A stretch of DNA of 64,000 nt from Amanita rubescens. Taxonomy: Eukaryota > Basidiomycota > Agaricomycetes > Agaricales > Amanitaceae. A program made the translations under genes and the position numbers. The DNA is taken from positions 16,135-80,134 of the forward strand of contig WION01000244.1 in NCBI GenBank assembly GCA_015039365.1. Direction: 5' to 3'. Shown piece after piece: positions 46,800-57,875 of this stretch; within the stretch, counting starts at the first letter, position 1; each line of letters starts with the position of its first letter. A model generated the notes under the pieces. It saw only the letters and a list, made by a program, of their open reading frames with translations, did not search any database and was not told where the DNA came from.

Positions 46800-49700
46800 A
46801 GACACGGGATGGGATGACGCGAGGTAGGAGATTACGGTCATTATATACGGCAAGTATAATCGCTAAAAGGTCAGGAAGCACAGAAATATATGAAATCAGA
46901 AACTTGTGGCTCTGATTCTCGGAGTGCGTGTGAAAATTAGATGCGGAGGCGAACAAGGTAAGTATCTGTGTACTCACATGACTACTTCGGATAGAAAGAC
47001 AGGAAGAATGTACGGAAACGCCGCTATCAAGAACAGAAGGAAGGGTTTCTGTTCGGTTAATCGAATCAATCGATTGTAGTAAAAGCCCAAGGCTGCATTC
47101 CCTGAGTTAATCACTATATAGTTTCGGTTTCGGGTAAGCTTCATCGGCAGCATCAGTCTCCGAAATAGACGAGGGCCAAGGGTATCCGCGGTGGCTATGA
47201 ACATGTGGGCTACTGTCGACAAATAGCGATCAAGAGGCAGAACAGGCATCAGATTGTGGTGTCATTCGATAGCTACGACACAAATGACCTTGATTCGAGA
47301 CCCAGAAGGACTGGTAGGGCGTTAGACATACGTCAACCAATAGCTAGGAGAACGGGATGGAGACATTGCCATGTCGTAGTACCCTTCAGTCCTCTCATCA
47401 GTTGTACAACATCAGGTTGCAAATGTGCCTTCGACACGCGAGAGCGTGGATGGCTGAGCTAAGATCGTGTCATCAGTCGGGTTCGTATATGGCGGAAAAA
47501 CTCTTACCCTGCGTCAGTTACGATGTTCCCTTGTATCACCCGTCGGATCCGTCTACGGCGTCCTAGTCTGCCAGTCGGACGCGATGGAGCACTACGCGTC
47601 TGCAGGTATAGTTCCATCAAGGAGGATGTTCGAACGGCACTCTGAAGTTTGGAGCTTCGAAAACTGCGTCTGTGGCTTGGTACTATGTGCGGGAAGATGA
47701 TATGCATTATAACCCTTTTTTCGCGAGTTATGGTCAAATTGCCTGTAAGCCAGAGTGAAAGGACACACCTACGCGACTGAAAAAAGATTATGGCGCCTGC
47801 AAATAAACCAAAACAACAAATGACAATCTGACGTGATGACGTCACATCATGACGCTTGGCGCTTAACCGTTTCACGCACTGCTGCTTTTCAGGAGGGTAC
47901 AAAGGGATCGAGGAACATATTCGGGAACGCAAGGTGCAATGGTTTGGCCAAATGGCTACTTGACCACGGTTCTATGAAATCGACCCAACGAAAGCAAACT
48001 TACCTTCGATCGACAGTCGGAACAAACAGTTTGGAACATCCCCGGACCATCGGGATAAGGAAGGTCCACTTTCCTCCGATAGTGTAGTTTGTATATTCAT
48101 TGGCTATGAGTGTCGCAGAGACGATATTCAGTAGGATGCGAATGTCAACTTGACCATGGTGGACGAGATTTCTGGTGTTGAGGGAATAAGAGTAGCGGCG
48201 AACGCCGTATAATGGTTAAGTATAGACCTCCTTGTTATATAGGTGGAGTTTATGTGGCTATTGCATAACTGCCATGCGTTGTGGCCAGCCTAGTACACAT
48301 TCAATTAGTACGAATTGCAAGCGAATAATACATATACTTGCCAACTATGTTCTAGCGTAAACTTCCGGTTGCCTCATACGTGTACAGGTCGACGAGAAAT
48401 TTGGCTGTGAAATTGGTATATACCTTCAGTCAAAATGTGGTTACTCTATCACCCAACACGACTTACGTCGTGTCATGTTATAGTAGCAGTACGAACACTT
48501 TCCCTTCCGGGTTTACCGGTTCCCAGCCTCGAACCAAACAACGATCCGCAAGGTACGAACGGCAGTTCATCAGCCTAGAAAGAGATCTGCTTCTGGAGGA
48601 ATTGAGGTCTGTGTCGCAGTGCCTTGGCCTAGGACTGTGACCGTCGGGTACAAGCGAATCTCGCCGTGACAAGGGCGTGACCGTAAAAAAAAAGCCGCGA
48701 CTCCGAGTCCGTCGACAACAACGAGTACTCAGTGAGTACTCGTGCCTGGATTAATGTAGAGATATCTGATGGATCTACCCTAAGTCAGAGGTGCTTCGCG
48801 AGTCGAGTGCATGGTTTTCACATCGTCCACAGGTCGGGTTAAAGACCAGAGTGATGATGGACAGTGCGTTGTACCTCTCGCATCTCGTCTTATACTCATG
48901 TAATATGCACATTCTGACACCAGATGATTCGTATACCACGTCTCGCGATTACCACACATAATTTTCCAGTAGTACGTGGTCTCTGTTGACGCAAACACCT
49001 CTGACGAGGGAGTCACGTTTTCATTACCAATTCCCGGGTCATCGGGGTTTCCCCCAGAGATGAAGAGCTGAGTTCGATGATGCTGTCAAAGATGCAGTTG
49101 TCAACAAGCCACTGCCTCCTTATGAAGTGGCCGTACTCCTTGATGAACATCGGATCCCACAGCTAGACGAATCCATCGACAGCGACACGCGGCACAGGCA
49201 CAACAAATAGTGGTCCAGTGAGTTGGTATTCTTTCGCATTTGCGTGCGGTACTGATCCGCAGTCTAGGTTCATAGCGGGCAATTGAAGATCAAACCATAC
49301 TGCAAGATGTTACCTTGGTCTGAACTGCATGAGCAATTGAACGATTTTGATTCCTCAGTCTGCTACTTGCCACTTAAAGGGGTGAGGAATACTACGCCAT
49401 TGTTTTTTGTTACGTATAAACGTTTCCTGGCCTTCAGGTGATCTGGGGGTTTCGCGAAAGAGTGCGATCTCTTGGTACGACGCGGTAATCAACGCGGTAA
49501 TCCAAACTTATGCGGAACTACCAGTCCCGAGGTCAGTTTATCCCCTCCTGACGTCCTGTTGACCGAAGCGATGCACATATAGTGGCTTGTTTTTAGATCC
49601 GCCCAAGGTTCCTCCCTTATGGTACTAGTCGCCCACGTGAGTGCTACTTCCGGCGTTTGATTAAATCGCTATCATACAATAACCGCTCAAGCGCTTAATT

Positions 49701-49942
49701 AGCCTCCTACAGCGTCTAAGTTGTTCTATCTCGAGTAGACAACTTGATTCTGTTGTATGACGAGTCGCATAATACCACCAAATTCCAGGATGGATGCTGG
49801 ATTATTCCAGCGTAATTATAACATGATCGGAATCCATCACACCTTATCATGCCCGGTTAAACTTGTGAAGATTGTCCTAAGTAATCTGACAACAAGCTGA
49901 TCGATGTACAGTAACCATGCCCAAAACCAGGATCAGAAATCA
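46800..49942. other. Region without a recognised gene
   Basis: A minus-strand frame at 46,974-47,249 (91 aa, hydrophobic C-terminal half FLLFLIAAFPYILPVFL) could be an exon of a membrane protein or the 5' side of the DUG3-like gene; a GTGAGT donor follows it. Plus-strand frames at 47,467-47,700 and 48,380-48,640 are open but unrecognised. From 49,020 to 49,940 nothing is seen. Confidence 0.25.
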
Positions 49943-50340
49943 CTAAGGGAACATGCAGGCGAGTAGTGAACTGCACTTTCGAATTGAGCCATGTCATTAT
50001 CAAAAATCTCTTGGATCTGATTATTGAAAACGTACCAGAGCGGCGGCGGCGGCACTTTCTCGAGCCATTACCTTACTAGTGCCTGAACCCACACCATAAA
50101 ATGTGTCATCGACTGCCACACGGTCAATTAACTCAATCGATCTGTGAGAGGCACTTACTTTTCACTTTGGACGTCCACAGCTGACCGTTGTATTTGTCGT
50201 CATATTGGGGGGCACCCACGTGGTGTTTACGGGTCCAGTTGTGGAGCTCTGCACGGCTCGCTGTAATGATGCTACTTTAGTGCACCAGTATAGTCAATTC
50301 GAAGGTCTTACTTACTCTGGCTCGACTCCGATGAACTCAT
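49943..50340 (-). CDS. Single dsRNA-binding-domain minigene, copy H
   Basis: Exons 50340-50316, 50260-50159, 50112-50036 and a last exon ending at 49943 join in frame to 78 aa. Exon 2 has SRAELHNWTRKHHVGAPQYD...WTSKVK, and exon 3 has DDTFYGVGSGTSKVMARESA followed by AAAAL. Exons 2 and 3 are exactly as long as in copy D (102 and 77 nt), although the proteins are only moderately alike. This is the farthest copy, 13 kb from the nearest cluster, so the family moved or was separated by later insertions. Confidence 0.7.
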
Positions 50341-51179
50341 TTTGCTCCGGCGTTTATGACACATGTTAGCTGCAAGGTCCGGAGGCGCCTATGCCTACAT
50401 TTCATAACTCCCACGCCACTGCGAGATTGTCCTCCCGGAAACCGTAGGATATGTGTATTGTCATGAAATTGTGCTGCGGAAGTAATAATAGCATTAACTA
50501 GGAAAGTGGGGGCGTTCGGAACGAAATTTTCGAAATTCGAGTGGCACAGCAGTGATAAAAAAAAGTAAGACGTACTTAGTGACGACTGTGGAATCTCATT
50601 CGAGGCGCGCAGTCACAAAGGCATTTACAAATATTTAAGTAACTTTCATGCATACGCAATAGAAATAAAGTTGGACACATCTCCCCACACCCACCGCTAT
50701 CATGACTCCACCCACTCACTCAACTCCATTCTGGGAATGTTCAGACTGTGGCGTGCTGCTCACTCCCGACAAAGATAAGCTGTCCGACGTATCACGTCGC
50801 GACTGAGGTGCAACAGACTGCCTTGACTCTGCAACACTTTGATCTCCACCGCTGCTGTACAACCTCGTGTTGTCGGCATACAGGGGCGCATCCCAGACCA
50901 GTTCCACTTGCCTCTGTTTGATTATGGATGGGTTGCAGACGACTCAGAGGGGGGCGGAATCTGGTGCGCAGTACGCGAGGATGGCGTTGGCGCAAATTAT
51001 ACGATCGTCGTCTTCGCCGTGATTGGATTCGCCAGCGCTCAGGTGAGGGAATCTGCGACGTGCCTTCGCTCGAATCTTCAGTGCAGTATCACGGTATGCC
51101 ACTGGTGCTGGCGATGGCGGTGGCGATGATGATCTTGGTGGTTGTGGAATCGGTGTAGCTAATGTTGGCGGAACATGTA

Positions 51180-51866
51180 TCAATTATTATGATTAAGGTG
51201 GCCAGGCGGTAGTATTGATGACATGGGAGCGGTTGGCGTGGAAGTGAAAAGCTGAGAAGCTCGATATGATCTGCTAGTACGGCTATATGGGTTCACCCGC
51301 CGTGATGGCACACGTGGCACATGCATTCTCGTGAATGGTAGAGCTGTTGCTTCTGCTGACGTTGGTCCTGCTGTGGGAGAGCCTGGGATGCCTGCTACAG
51401 GCTCATTCACCAGCGCTACCGACTGGATAGTATGAGTAAATCGCTCACTCCAGGCCACGGGGTTGACCTGATGTTTGCCAAATGACAAACACGAGGGCGG
51501 CCATATGATAAAGAGGACGATGGACATGGAAAACGTTGTTAGGTAAAGTATACAAATAAAAATAGCGGCGATACCATGCGAGCCAGACGAAGGGAAGGGA
51601 AAGTAGAAGAAAAACGTTCCACCAGGTGTTACGGGAAGAATGAAGCACGTTCTAAGAATGAATTTAGAAGAAAGTTTCATTATAAGGTCAAATGGGGACA
51701 TGACATACAAGCATCCGAAGATAAGGCTCGTGAGGACGCTGATCAGAGACATGAGTGCTGTGCATTGCAGTGTAACACCGATACGACATTAAGAGTGTTC
51801 CACTCTTTCAACGTGGAATCGATGAAGCGCTTCCGAACTTCTTTCCAGGGTTTGGGTCTCCAATAA
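51180..51866 (-). CDS. Multi-pass membrane protein, basidiomycete family (partial model)
   Basis: Minus-strand exons show WKEVRKRFIDSTLKEWNTLN, then LISVLTSLIFGCLY, then HSSRNTWWNVFLLLSLPFVW and LAWY, and a further hydrophobic stretch before a Ser/Pro/Thr-rich, Arg-containing tail that ends at 51180. A TWWN block inside a transmembrane segment, spaced this way from an upstream WNTLNVVS block, is typical of a large unnamed basidiomycete membrane-protein family. The joins around 51,790 and 51,530 are not settled, so the gene could be intact or frameshifted. Function is unknown. Confidence 0.5.
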
Positions 51867-51869
51867 CTG

Positions 51870-53050
51870 GGTGGATGGACGCCTACGTAATGTCATTCTC
51901 TGTGTGTACACACAGGTGTACTGAGAAGGGGGGCATAGCCTGTGGGGAGACGGCCATGGCAAGCCGATACCACCATCACCGTGGGAAGTCCGACATCAGG
52001 ATAGCGTGACCGCGTTACACCTGCCTTCTCGAAATATGACGTTGGACGGTCGCTGGCGTTTAGACGTGCTCGTGATCTGCCGCTCCTACATAAGCCAGAA
52101 ATGTGGCACCCGGGACAACTTGCATAGTGGTGCAGGGGACAGCGTGGAGCGAAGGAATCAGGAACAAGTACAGGTGGCCGCATGCTTGGAGCCGAACAAG
52201 TGCAGGCGACAATGTTAATGTTTTACGACATGGTCGCTGTCGGCTGCCTGCACGTCCAATCCGGCCTAGCAGTAAGTAGCGCGCACGGAAGGATGGCTGA
52301 AAAATGACCCAAAAACAGTTAAATATTGCCGGAAGCGGCCACTAGCATGCCGTCATGGCAATCAGAAAGTAAGGAACTATTCCAGACTATTCCACGTTTA
52401 GTATAAACTCCACTTACACTGTAATTAGTGCTAACCACACGTGCACGTGTCAGCATAACCGGTAACCCTCGGTAACCCCGAACCCTCAAGTTACCTCAGA
52501 CGGCACCAGGTTAGTCATAAGGATGCATAGCGCACGGAGTCTTTAATACTAAGTGAATGTTCTCCGGTTGCCACTTATAGCTAACATCCGAGGCCTCAGA
52601 CTGTCCACCACCTTCAAGTTACCGGCGTCAGCAACATGATCTGCTGGCCTTCTGGCTATGACTTTCAACGATCACTGCGGTGTCACTGGGGCCCGAGGAG
52701 CGATCTGATCTGATGGGAATAGTGGCCGGATAGGTAAGTACAGGGTCAAATGCCCTTTTTCGGACAATGCCTTTGTAGGCATGTCACAGCCGACAGCGAC
52801 TACGTCATAAAACCCTGAGCATTAGCGCGATCACCTGCACTTGTTCAGCTTCAAGCAGCTCCAAGCCCACCACCTGACAGACTTACTTATGTACGTATTC
52901 ATCCTATCAACTTCAACCCTGACTTCCGAGTCATGGCTCAGGATTTTTTTTTTTTTTTTCAGTTAGGTAGCCGACAGCATTGTTCGGCTCCAAACCCGCC
53001 ACCTGACACACATTCATTCTGTCGACTTCAACTTACGTCATGGCTAGAGG
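51870..53050. other. Region without a supported gene
   Basis: No recognisable frame. The right part (52,780-53,000) repeats words also found upstream of the paralogous gene at 59.9 kb (GCCGACAGC, CACCTGACA, GACTTCAACTT), so it is probably the promoter of the small paralog that follows. A T17 run lies at 52,945-52,961. Confidence 0.35.
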
Positions 53051-53098
53051 TATAAAGTCTCGTCGTCTTTCTACGACACCCAAAGTCTTTTTACTACC

Positions 53099-53723
53099 AT
53101 GGTCAAGTTCCCCTCTGCATCTATGTATATTCTTAACCTTTGCCTCTATATTCGCTTTCGTCTCCGCCGTTCCTGCGGCATCCCCATATAGCATCGCCAG
53201 CATCATAGGCTCCAGGCCCGTCTTCAGCGATGGCACAGAACATGATGGCGACAGAGTACTCACCGTTGCCTATTCCGAAGAGAATGTTGCCAATTCGGTA
53301 GGTGGTCCTATCACACTGATTCCGTAAACTGGGTGAATATTCCGGGCAGAAGGTCCTTACTATCAAACCCTCGCTTGCACCCAGCGGAGCGTCCTTCTCC
53401 ACAGTGCAAGGCAAGGCCGGACTTTACATCTCAGCCGTCGATGTGAGCCTTAAGCCTACTTTTACTTTCCTTAAGTTTGCTGATGTTGATGTGACGTGCG
53501 TAGTTCCCGGGCAATTCATCTCTCTTTTGGAGAAAGACGCCATTCACGTGGGGCTTCTCCTTGCAACCAACCTATGGCGATTATACGTTGGTCATCACAC
53601 ATTCAGTTCCAGCAGAATACCTAACGCATTTGGTGATACAGGATTTTTATCCCCGATAAAGATGGTTACTGGTGTAATGATCCCAGCGGAACTGGTGTAC
53701 GCTCTCTTTCAAAAGAGAAATAA
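53099..53723 (+). CDS. Small beta-trefoil-like protein, paralog 1
   Basis: Exons 53099-53124, 53192-53297, 53350-53442, 53504-53586 and 53642-53723 join in frame to 129 aa. Key stretches are RPVFSDGTEHDGDRVLTVAY, KAGLYISAVD, SSLFWRKTPFTWGFSLQP and YTIFIPDKDGYW. A repeated beta pattern ending in W with a GLY...W spacing resembles beta-trefoil protease inhibitors of mushrooms (I66/cospin type), but this is pattern recognition only. A TATAAAG box at 53,051 places transcription start downstream of the other in-frame ATG (53040), so 53099 (ACCATGG) is preferred. The first intron is absent in paralog 2. Confidence 0.55.
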
Positions 53724-53999
53724 AAATTCTCACAAGTTCACACAGCAGCTGGCCGTACTGCCTGGCAGTGAGATTGCCATGCAGAATGAAATGTCTTTCG
53801 GGATAGGCCAGTAACCTGTTACTAGTGATCCGTGGTAGGTCCTCCACAATATGTTATCGGATTCGTCGCTAGCACTACTGATTACTCGCAATATGTCTAA
53901 AATGTCAATTGTGATGTCGCGTGCCAACGACACATCTTTCAACATGCCACCTTATTTCCCTTGCGCGAGTCTCTGACTGAGACGGCGGGCTTGAATCTT

Positions 54000-54840
54000 A
54001 ATTGCATAGATGTAGTCCAACACGGTACATCTTTGGAAATGCCACACAGGCTGTCATCAAAGATTGGATTGGTATTGGTGGGTGTTGGTGATAACATAAA
54101 TGATAGTTCTGTCTGGATAGATAGATGATACAGTGGGCCGTATCACCATCCCCGCAACCTGAAAGATGATTGTGTATAAGATCTCGACCATATACATAAC
54201 ACTCCCCGCGCAAATAATCGAGATGCTTGATGTGCTTTCGAGCACTTTTCCGTACTCCTCGGAATATTTTCGTCAGAAAGTGGATTCCAAACGTAGTTAT
54301 CACTCCGAACGTCTGTTTTCTTTCTTCGAACCCGCTCTGCCGTAGTACTCAACTCGTCTTGAAGTATCTTTCTTTGTCCCTTCTTCATTTTCCATGACGG
54401 CATTGGTTCTTCTTCGGGCTAGCCTCTTCCTCCGATTTGTCGTTCCGGACGTCAAATGTCGGTGGCACGGCGCCATCTGGCCCTTCTTCTCCTCGGCATG
54501 CTTACTTCTGAGGTTCCTTCTCAGGCTTCTCCAGGACGTCTTGTAATCCGGCTCATGGAATGGCTCGTTTCCTTCCTCATCGTTGTCGTCCTGATGCATC
54601 CGCATGAAGCTGGCGTATTGAGGCCCGGGAACTAAGTGGAAGGGAGCGCGCATGAATAACGCAATTTGCATCATCCCTGTCAAGACTCAGAGCATAGTCG
54701 ATGGCATCGTATTCGGGAGAGGAGGGCCGTGCACTAGTTTGGACAGTCTCGACTCTCGAAGGTCCCACGCTGGTCCCTTCGGTCGATTTCGACGGTGCAG
54801 GCACATTGTCAAAATGCGTTTCACAAATCAAGCCTAGCTA
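54000..54840 (-). other. Unrecognised minus-strand coding-like region
   Basis: Three overlapping minus-strand frames between 54,143 and 54,831 are rich in charged residues (EPDYKTSWRSLRRNLRSKH, RRKRLARRRTN). No domain is recognised and no splice model was consistent. It could be the decayed N-terminal part of a membrane-protein gene or noncoding. Confidence 0.25.
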
Positions 54841-54928
54841 CAGCAAGGTTTATTTGAGCAGTACTATGAGAATACTAAGTAAGAATGTGATGCAAAAAAG
54901 TGAAATTAGGGCCGTGCTAATTAGCAGC

Positions 54929-56247
54929 TTAAAAAATACACGCAAATGTGATCGCGATGGATCGCAAACGGTGAAGAAGTATCACCACCAGTACCGTGCA
55001 CAGCACTCTCGTGACAAGTACCCCATGCAACAATACCCAGAGCATCACTCCCGCGACCACGAAACCCAATATGGCTGGGTGACCCACGGCAGGCAATGCA
55101 CCTAAGAGCAATATGTCGATATGTGCGGTAACAGGGATCATGATAGATCGCAAACGGTGGCGGAATAATATCACCACCAGTACCACGCTCACGGCAAGCG
55201 CCTTGTGCAACCATACCCAGAGCGCGAAAGCTTGGTAGAGAGAGGCAATCAATGCAGCTAAGAGCAACAGGATGATACTTGCAGCCCAATTTACGCTCTC
55301 TTCTTCTCGCCTTTCTTTCCCAGCCTCATTCTTGGTTTGTGGAGACGACGGAGTTGCCTTTTTAACCCGCTCGGCCTCTTTTGAACGAATCTCTTCCGCC
55401 TCTTTGCTTCCGCTACGCCATATCTCTTCCTTTTTCCTGTTCAAGGTATCATACACCTCCTTTCCGTTCCTGCCAAACTGAGTAACCACCTCGCAATGTT
55501 TTTCGTCCATTTCGTTTATATACGATTGAAGATCCAAGTATGTGCGGTTTAAGGGCTGGAAAAAAAAAACCCCGATAATACGTCAGAATTCCTTACTCGG
55601 AACTGAAGAAATATCATCCTTACGCCGAGGAACACAATATCTAGACATTTTCGCTCCATCCCCCACTTCCAGAAATCGTCGATCGAAAGTTCTGAAATGC
55701 CAAAATCCTTTATGGAGTGGTTGCCGCAGCGACAATCTTGGCGCAGTACTCGGAGGAAATAGCGGGTAATGAGTAGCGTGAGAGTGCGTGCAAAGAAGTA
55801 ACAGTTGAACTGCATCAACGTGTATTTCTCGGTGTCGGGGTCCTTGCGGATGGTATTGCAAAAAGCAAAAATGGTATACAAGTCAGGTTTGGGATTGGCA
55901 TTAAAATGAACCGACATCTGTCGAACCGCTGCTCCGCCATACTCCCAGCGTAGGTGAGTGATGGTATCCTCTACTGTGCAACCTCGTATCTTGGAGATAG
56001 GACCTGCTTCTTTCGACGGTCGCCGTTCGACGCGATAGTATATTTTCTCCGCACTGTTCGTTGTGAAAATGACAAACTCGTGCTTTGGCTCCTCTCTTTC
56101 CTTCCAGAGTTCGAGACTGCGAATAGAATGGTTCTTGGGAAAACGTCCGTAGATACCATCATCTATGGGGAGAGATGACTGATCGCGCAAATGTGGGGTG
56201 GACTCGGAGGATCGAACGGCCATCGATAATAATAAGTGGGTTGCCAT
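54929..56247 (-). CDS. Basidiomycete NCYFFART-motif protein with coiled stretch and membrane tail
   Basis: Two exons (56247-55597 and 55555-54929) with a 41-nt intron join in frame to 425 aa. The N-terminal part has HEFVIFTTN...IYYRVERRP and KDPDTEKYTLMQFNCYFFAR; the NCYFFART block is one I know from many unnamed agaricomycete proteins. It is followed by a charged helical stretch (RSKEAERVKK), then hydrophobic segments. The last two hydrophobic blocks are an internal duplication: LWVWLHKALAVSVVLVVILF and LWVLLHGVLV...VLVVILL, each followed by (H)RLRSI. The DNA repeats accordingly at 54,955-55,000 and 55,140-55,190. Function is unknown; a membrane location is likely. Confidence 0.65.
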
Positions 56248-56407
56248 GACTTTCAGTCAACGGAGAGTCGCTGTTGGGCCTTGGCAGTGTCTGCGAAGTT
56301 TGAAGCTTGAACCCTGTGAAGGCTGGAGGCCTCATGGCTTCAGTCGAGAGGAACGTGCTGAACAGAGAGTGCTTGATGTGCACGGTCCCGGCTCAAAGCC
56401 CTGAGCC

Positions 56408-56431
56408 ATCACGTCGAAATTCCGACGTGAT
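56408..56431. promoter_or_regulatory. Inverted repeat ATCACGTCG/CGACGTGAT
   Basis: A perfect 9-bp inverted repeat with a 6-base centre lies about 40 bp before the left copy of the TATA-containing target duplication. Each arm carries ACGTC, the half-site of CRE-type bZIP factors (family knowledge). It probably belonged to the promoter of the beta-trefoil-like gene at 57,876 before the LINE fragment inserted. Confidence 0.35.
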
Positions 56432-56708
56432 TTACGTAACCTCCACGGTCTACCGGTCCGAGTCCATGGATATAAAAGAACTCTTTTTTTTTTTTTTTTC
56501 CGAATAGAACGAGTGTATTGCCACATACACTACGGAGGTACACTGGGAAAAAAGCCAACACTACTAGAGCGAGGAAAAAGAACCCGTAAGACTAAATACT
56601 TATACTAAACACGTCATCGGCATAGCGCCGCATATGGTGGCCCGTTAGTCCAACCCCGCACATGTCGTTTACAGGGGGTGGATCGATGATCCTTGAAAGT
56701 GACGGGGC

Positions 56709-57782
56709 CTATCGATAAGACTCGAGGCCGTCGTAGCGAGCAGCGAACCGGGCGGCGTGCTTATTTTCATGTCGTTGATCGCGCGTCTGGCGGACTTGCT
56801 TCAACCGTTTAGCCTGCAGGATTGCAAGCGCTTTGTCGTCGAATCTGGACGTGAAGAAGGGGCAGTCCCGCGAGATAGCGGGGTGTTGCCCACGGCAATT
56901 GATGCACTTGATGACTTGTAGAGCGGAGTCCTTCTGGACCGCTTGCTCGTGGACGGCGGTACTGTGACAGTTTGCGCACATGGCACACCAAGGGAGGCGC
57001 GACGAACAGACATGGGATGTGTGGCCCCACCGAAGGCAGATGCCACACTGACGAGAGGCCTTGCGCAAGACCCAAGGACGGGCACGACAGGGGATGCCAT
57101 CGAAGTGGACATCCGTCTGGAGGAGGCGACGCGCGACAGAGGATGCGCGGTCGTCGGCGACTTCAACCACAACAGTGGCGGTGTGACCAATCGTCTTGCC
57201 CGAGGGTATGACGAAGTGGGCTTGTTGTACAAAATGTACCCCTTTCCAGCGGGGGTGAGCGGAAATCGTGGCCTGAAGCCAGTCGGATGTGGCCGCACCT
57301 CCAATCAGGCGGTGGGTCGGGACGTGCATAAATTTGATGAGGGACGTGGTGTCCCGGCTGAGGAGCTGGACGCCCCCTACATGCAAAGTGGATAGGAGGG
57401 ATATGACCTCCTTCTTGAGTTCAGGGCCGATCGCCTGGGAGAAACGCACCAGGAGATCGCCACGCAGGGTATAGCCTACATGAGCAGGCGGGGGGGAAGA
57501 GCCAGCAAGGACTCTTTGGACGTCCGCAAGGAGAGGAACCACAGGCCCATCGGCGCTGGGGAGGAAACGGAGAACCAAAGCCGAAGCCTTGGTCCCCTGA
57601 CGAGTACAGGACTTGATGTGGGCAGCTTGCTTCGAGGGACCAGGAGGGGGGGAAGGCTGCGGCAGGACAGGGGGGGGACCCTTGCCTGCAACGCTGGCGT
57701 AAGACCGCCTACCAGGAGGCGGGGGGGGAGGGCGGCCGAGAAGCCGCTTCTTGTTGATGCGAACAGTGAGGGGTACCTGGGC
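56709..57782 (-). CDS. LINE ORF1 (gag-like, zinc knuckles), 5'-truncated
   Basis: An open frame of 357 codons runs from the element edge to a stop at 56709. A proline-rich, basic N-terminal part (GRPPPPPPGRRSYASVAGK) is followed by a folded region and a C-terminal zinc-knuckle cluster: CGICLRWGHTSHVC (CX2CX4HX4C), a central CAMCANCH stretch and CINCRGQHPAISRDC (CX2CX4HX5C). This is the plan of ORF1 proteins in fungal L1/Tad-like elements, which bind the element RNA. The frame has no stop, so the copy is recent. Confidence 0.85.
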   Translation of the reverse strand, partial: AQVPLTVRINKKRLLGRPPPPPPGRRSYASVAGKGPPPVLPQPSPPPGPSKQAAHIKSCTRQGTKASALVLRFLPSADGPVVPLLADVQRVLAGSSPPPAHVGYTLRGDLLVRFSQAIGPELKKEVISLLSTLHVGGVQLLSRDTTSLIKFMHVPTHRLIGGAATSDWLQATISAHPRWKGVHFVQQAHFVIPSGKTIGHTATVVVEVADDRASSVARRLLQTDVHFDGIPCRARPWVLRKASRQCGICLRWGHTSHVCSSRLPWCAMCANCHSTAVHEQAVQKDSALQVIKCINCRGQHPAISRDCPFFTSRFDDKALAILQAKRLKQVRQTRDQRHENKHAARFAARYDGLESYR

Positions 57783-57790
57783 ATATAAAA
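57783..57790 (+). promoter_or_regulatory. TATA box recreated by LINE target duplication
   Basis: ATATAAAA here lies about 90 nt before the ATG at 57876 and is part of the 16-bp target duplication; its twin is at 56470. The core promoter of the gene therefore survives, but all elements further upstream are now 1.3 kb away. Confidence 0.6.
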
Positions 57791-57875
57791 GAACTCTTCA
57801 CTTACACGTATCATTAACCTGTCCCCCTACAAATACCACCCCCACACTCGAACTCGAAGACTTTCTCATCTGACA

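Larger units (their letters stand above)
56470..57798 (-). mobile_element. LINE fragment with ORF1 only, 16-bp target duplication and poly(A)
   Basis: The insert (56486-57782, 1297 bp) is flanked by a perfect 16-bp direct repeat, ATATAAAAGAACTCTT, at 56470-56485 and 57783-57798. On the minus strand it ends in a poly(A) tract of 14 As next to the left copy. This is the signature of target-primed reverse transcription. The right (5') end enters directly into an open ORF1 frame, so it is 5' truncated. After the ORF1 stop only about 220 bp remain before the poly(A); ORF2 is absent. Confidence 0.9.

Noticed and set aside
53040..53327. Signal-peptide reading of beta-trefoil paralog 1 from ATG 53040
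   Set aside because: The hydrophobic stretch reads like a signal peptide, but that ATG lies upstream of the TATA box at 53,051. The spliced model from 53099 aligns better with paralog 2.
57476..57814. Separate 112-aa minus-strand frame over the LINE 5' end
   Set aside because: It is an alternative frame over the proline-rich start of ORF1, which is open in the ORF1 frame up to the element edge.
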